DNA of 6,706 bases, from positions 1 to 6,706 of the forward strand of contig WJMB01000098.1 in assembly GCA_014728185.1 (NCBI GenBank), given 5' to 3'. Position 1 is the stretch's first letter, and each line of letters opens with the position of its first letter. The position numbers and the translations under genes were made by a program. A model generated the notes under the pieces. The model searched no databases and was not told the DNA's origin. It saw only the letters and a list, made by a program, of their open reading frames with translations. This DNA is from Candidatus Coatesiibacteriota bacterium (GTDB lineage Bacteria; RBG-13-66-14). This document shows positions 5,239 to 6,706 of this stretch, piece after piece.

Positions 5239-5279
5239 TCACCTAGACCTTGTTTAACAAACACGGCACAGGAGGGAAG

Positions 5280-6706
5280 ATGAAGTTTCTGTCAAGCGCT
5301 ATCATACTTTGCACGGTTGTCGGCGCATCCGCCGGAGTATGGCTTATCGAGACCGTCGATTCCGCCGGTGAGGTCGGCTTTTACGCATCGCTGGCGCTGG
5401 ATAACGACGAAAACCCCTGCATTGTGTATCAAGACCAAGATAACGGTGACCTGAAGTACGCCCACTGGAACGGTTCGAGCTGGGATATCGAAACGGTGGA
5501 TTCGGACGCCGACGTTAATGATTGCACTTCCCTGGAAATCGATGCCCATGGTTATCCTCACATCTCCTATTTTCACAGGGGTTTTGATTACGATCTGAAG
5601 TACGCCCACTGGAACGGCTCGAGCTGGGATATTCAAACGGTAGACTCGGACGGGATGGTCGGTAGTCACAATTCGATCGCCGTGGATGCGTTCGACAACC
5701 CCCATATTTCCTACAGAACGAGTCAAACCCATGATCTCAAGTACGCCGCCTGGAACGGTTCGAGTTGGAGTATTCAGACGGTGGATTCAGCCGGTGACGC
5801 CGGGGCTTTCAATTGCCTGGCGTTGGATTCCTCAGGCTATCCGTGCATCTCATACTACCATGCTTCTCCCGGCTACGATCTCAAATACGCCGCCTGGAAC
5901 GGCACCGGCTGGGACATTGAGACGGTTGATTCAGCCGGTGAGGTAGGTACATTCACCTCCCTGGCGTTGGGTAGTGACGACTATCCCCACATCTCTTATC
6001 GTGATTCCTCGAATGATTCTCTCAAGTATGCCGCCTGGAACGGCACCGGCTGGGACATCGAGACGCTGGACTCACAGACCGAAATCGGTTATTACTCCAA
6101 CTCCATTGTTCTCGATTCCTTCGACAACCCGCACATCGCCTATCAAGACTTAACCAACCTGGACCTCAAATACGCCCGCTACAATCAGGAACCAGCGGAC
6201 TTCAGCCTGCTCAGTCCCGCCGACGGAGCCACGGTGGGGAATTACCCCTTGTGCGACTGGGAGAACGCCATCGATCCCGAGGGCGATGTTGTTGCCTACG
6301 ACCTCTGGTACACGACGCAAAGCGACTTCTCGACCTATGAGGAGATCACCGGTCTGACCGGCTCCGAGTATCAGTTCTCCGATGCGGAGCTGGACCCTGA
6401 CAACACCTACTACTGGAAAGTCCTGGCAACGGATGGCTTGAGCGAAACCTGGTCCACGGAGACCTGGCGTTTCTACGTGCCGGATAATGTGTCGATCGAC
6501 GGTCTCGAGCTGTCGGTTGCTCCCGAGAACAACGGCCTTCTGCTCTCCTGGTCCGTCACCGGCGACACGCCCTCCTCGGTCCGCGTGCTGCGCGGGGAGA
6601 GCGACCCCGTCGCCGTCAGCGGCTCCTTGCCCGGCGAGACCACCCGCTGGCTGGACCGCGACGTCACCCCCGGCGAGAGCTACGTCTATTGGCTCGAAGC
6701 AACGGA
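5280..6706 (+). CDS. Secreted tandem-repeat (beta-propeller-like) protein with FN3-like domains, C-terminus missing
   Basis: The frame is open from the ATG at 5280 for 475 codons to the window end, so it is a 3'-truncated gene. MKFLSSAIILCTVVGASAG is a signal peptide. Residues 21-300 are six repeats of 47-48 residues (starting at W21, W68, W116, W163, W211, W258), each of the form W-x-IETVDSAGEVG, SLALD, YPHISY, DLKYAAWNG. Each repeat is the right size for one blade, so a six-bladed propeller is plausible but not proven. Residues 308-400 (SPADGATV, DLWYTTQSDF, DPDNTYYWKVLATDG) look like a fibronectin-III-type domain of the kind following such repeats, and 409-475 (LLLSWSVTG, VRVLRGE, TPGESYVYWLEAT) like a second. 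Proteins of this build often end in a sorting domain, which would be beyond the window. Ligand unknown; an extracellular or surface role is inferred. Confidence 0.85.
   Translation, partial: MKFLSSAIILCTVVGASAGVWLIETVDSAGEVGFYASLALDNDENPCIVYQDQDNGDLKYAHWNGSSWDIETVDSDADVNDCTSLEIDAHGYPHISYFHRGFDYDLKYAHWNGSSWDIQTVDSDGMVGSHNSIAVDAFDNPHISYRTSQTHDLKYAAWNGSSWSIQTVDSAGDAGAFNCLALDSSGYPCISYYHASPGYDLKYAAWNGTGWDIETVDSAGEVGTFTSLALGSDDYPHISYRDSSNDSLKYAAWNGTGWDIETLDSQTEIGYYSNSIVLDSFDNPHIAYQDLTNLDLKYARYNQEPADFSLLSPADGATVGNYPLCDWENAIDPEGDVVAYDLWYTTQSDFSTYEEITGLTGSEYQFSDAELDPDNTYYWKVLATDGLSETWSTETWRFYVPDNVSIDGLELSVAPENNGLLLSWSVTGDTPSSVRVLRGESDPVAVSGSLPGETTRWLDRDVTPGESYVYWLEAT
5340..6179 (+). repeat. Six in-frame tandem repeats of 141-144 bp
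   Basis: Units begin at 5340, 5481, 5625, 5766, 5910 and 6051 and encode the blade-like repeats. They share DNA as well as protein similarity: CTCAA-x-TA-x-GCCGCCTGGAACGG recurs in units 3-5, and GGCACCGGCTGGGACAT spans the 4/5 and 5/6 junctions. Unit 6 is the most diverged at its end (YARYNQEP). The array is coding and has no spacers, so it is not a CRISPR. Confidence 0.85.

Noticed and set aside
5340..6179. CRISPR-like periodic repeat
   Set aside because: The units are 141-144 bp, contiguous, in frame and code for similar protein repeats.

Overview
The window looks like chromosomal DNA of a Gram-negative bacterium, probably an uncultivated lineage. There is an outer-membrane beta-barrel protein, a prepilin-like protein, and two secreted repeat proteins of types common in environmental and candidate-phylum genomes. 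The exact phylum cannot be read from the sequence. The core (about 900-4800) is visibly GC-rich with GC-rich codons; both flanks (about 1-860 and 4830-5280) are much more AT-rich.

Layout. Positions 1-351 (minus) hold the N-terminal part of a secreted protein resembling PQQ-type beta-propellers, cut by the window edge, with a sigma70-type promoter upstream. Positions 352-912 carry no established gene but hold one copy (465-804) of a repeat of about 340 bp. Positions 913-3085 (minus) form a cysteine-biosynthesis cluster, cysE then cysK with overlapping ends, followed by an outer-membrane beta-barrel gene and a hairpin terminator. Positions 3086-3743 are intergenic. They contain a striking nested inverted repeat (3215-3397) whose inner arms each carry a sigma54-type -24/-12 promoter sequence, pointing at each other. 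Positions 3744-4671 (plus) encode a PPC/DUF296-domain protein and a prepilin-like protein, ending in a rho-independent terminator. Positions 4672-5279 are intergenic and hold the second, inverted copy of the repeat (4821-5164). From 5280 to the window end (plus) runs a secreted protein with six tandem repeats of 47-48 residues followed by fibronectin-III-like domains; it is unfinished at the edge.

How the parts relate. CysE makes O-acetylserine and CysK converts it with sulfide to cysteine; the overlap suggests coupled translation. The cys/OMP cluster and the PPC/prepilin pair diverge from the nested inverted repeat. The two 340-bp copies lie beyond the 3' ends of these divergent units. Each copy ends about 115 bp upstream of the start codon of a secreted-protein gene. 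The window is therefore nearly mirror-symmetric: secreted gene, repeat, operon, central palindrome, operon, repeat, secreted gene. The most noteworthy signals are the face-to-face sigma54-like promoters and the mirrored repeats with a shared small reading frame.
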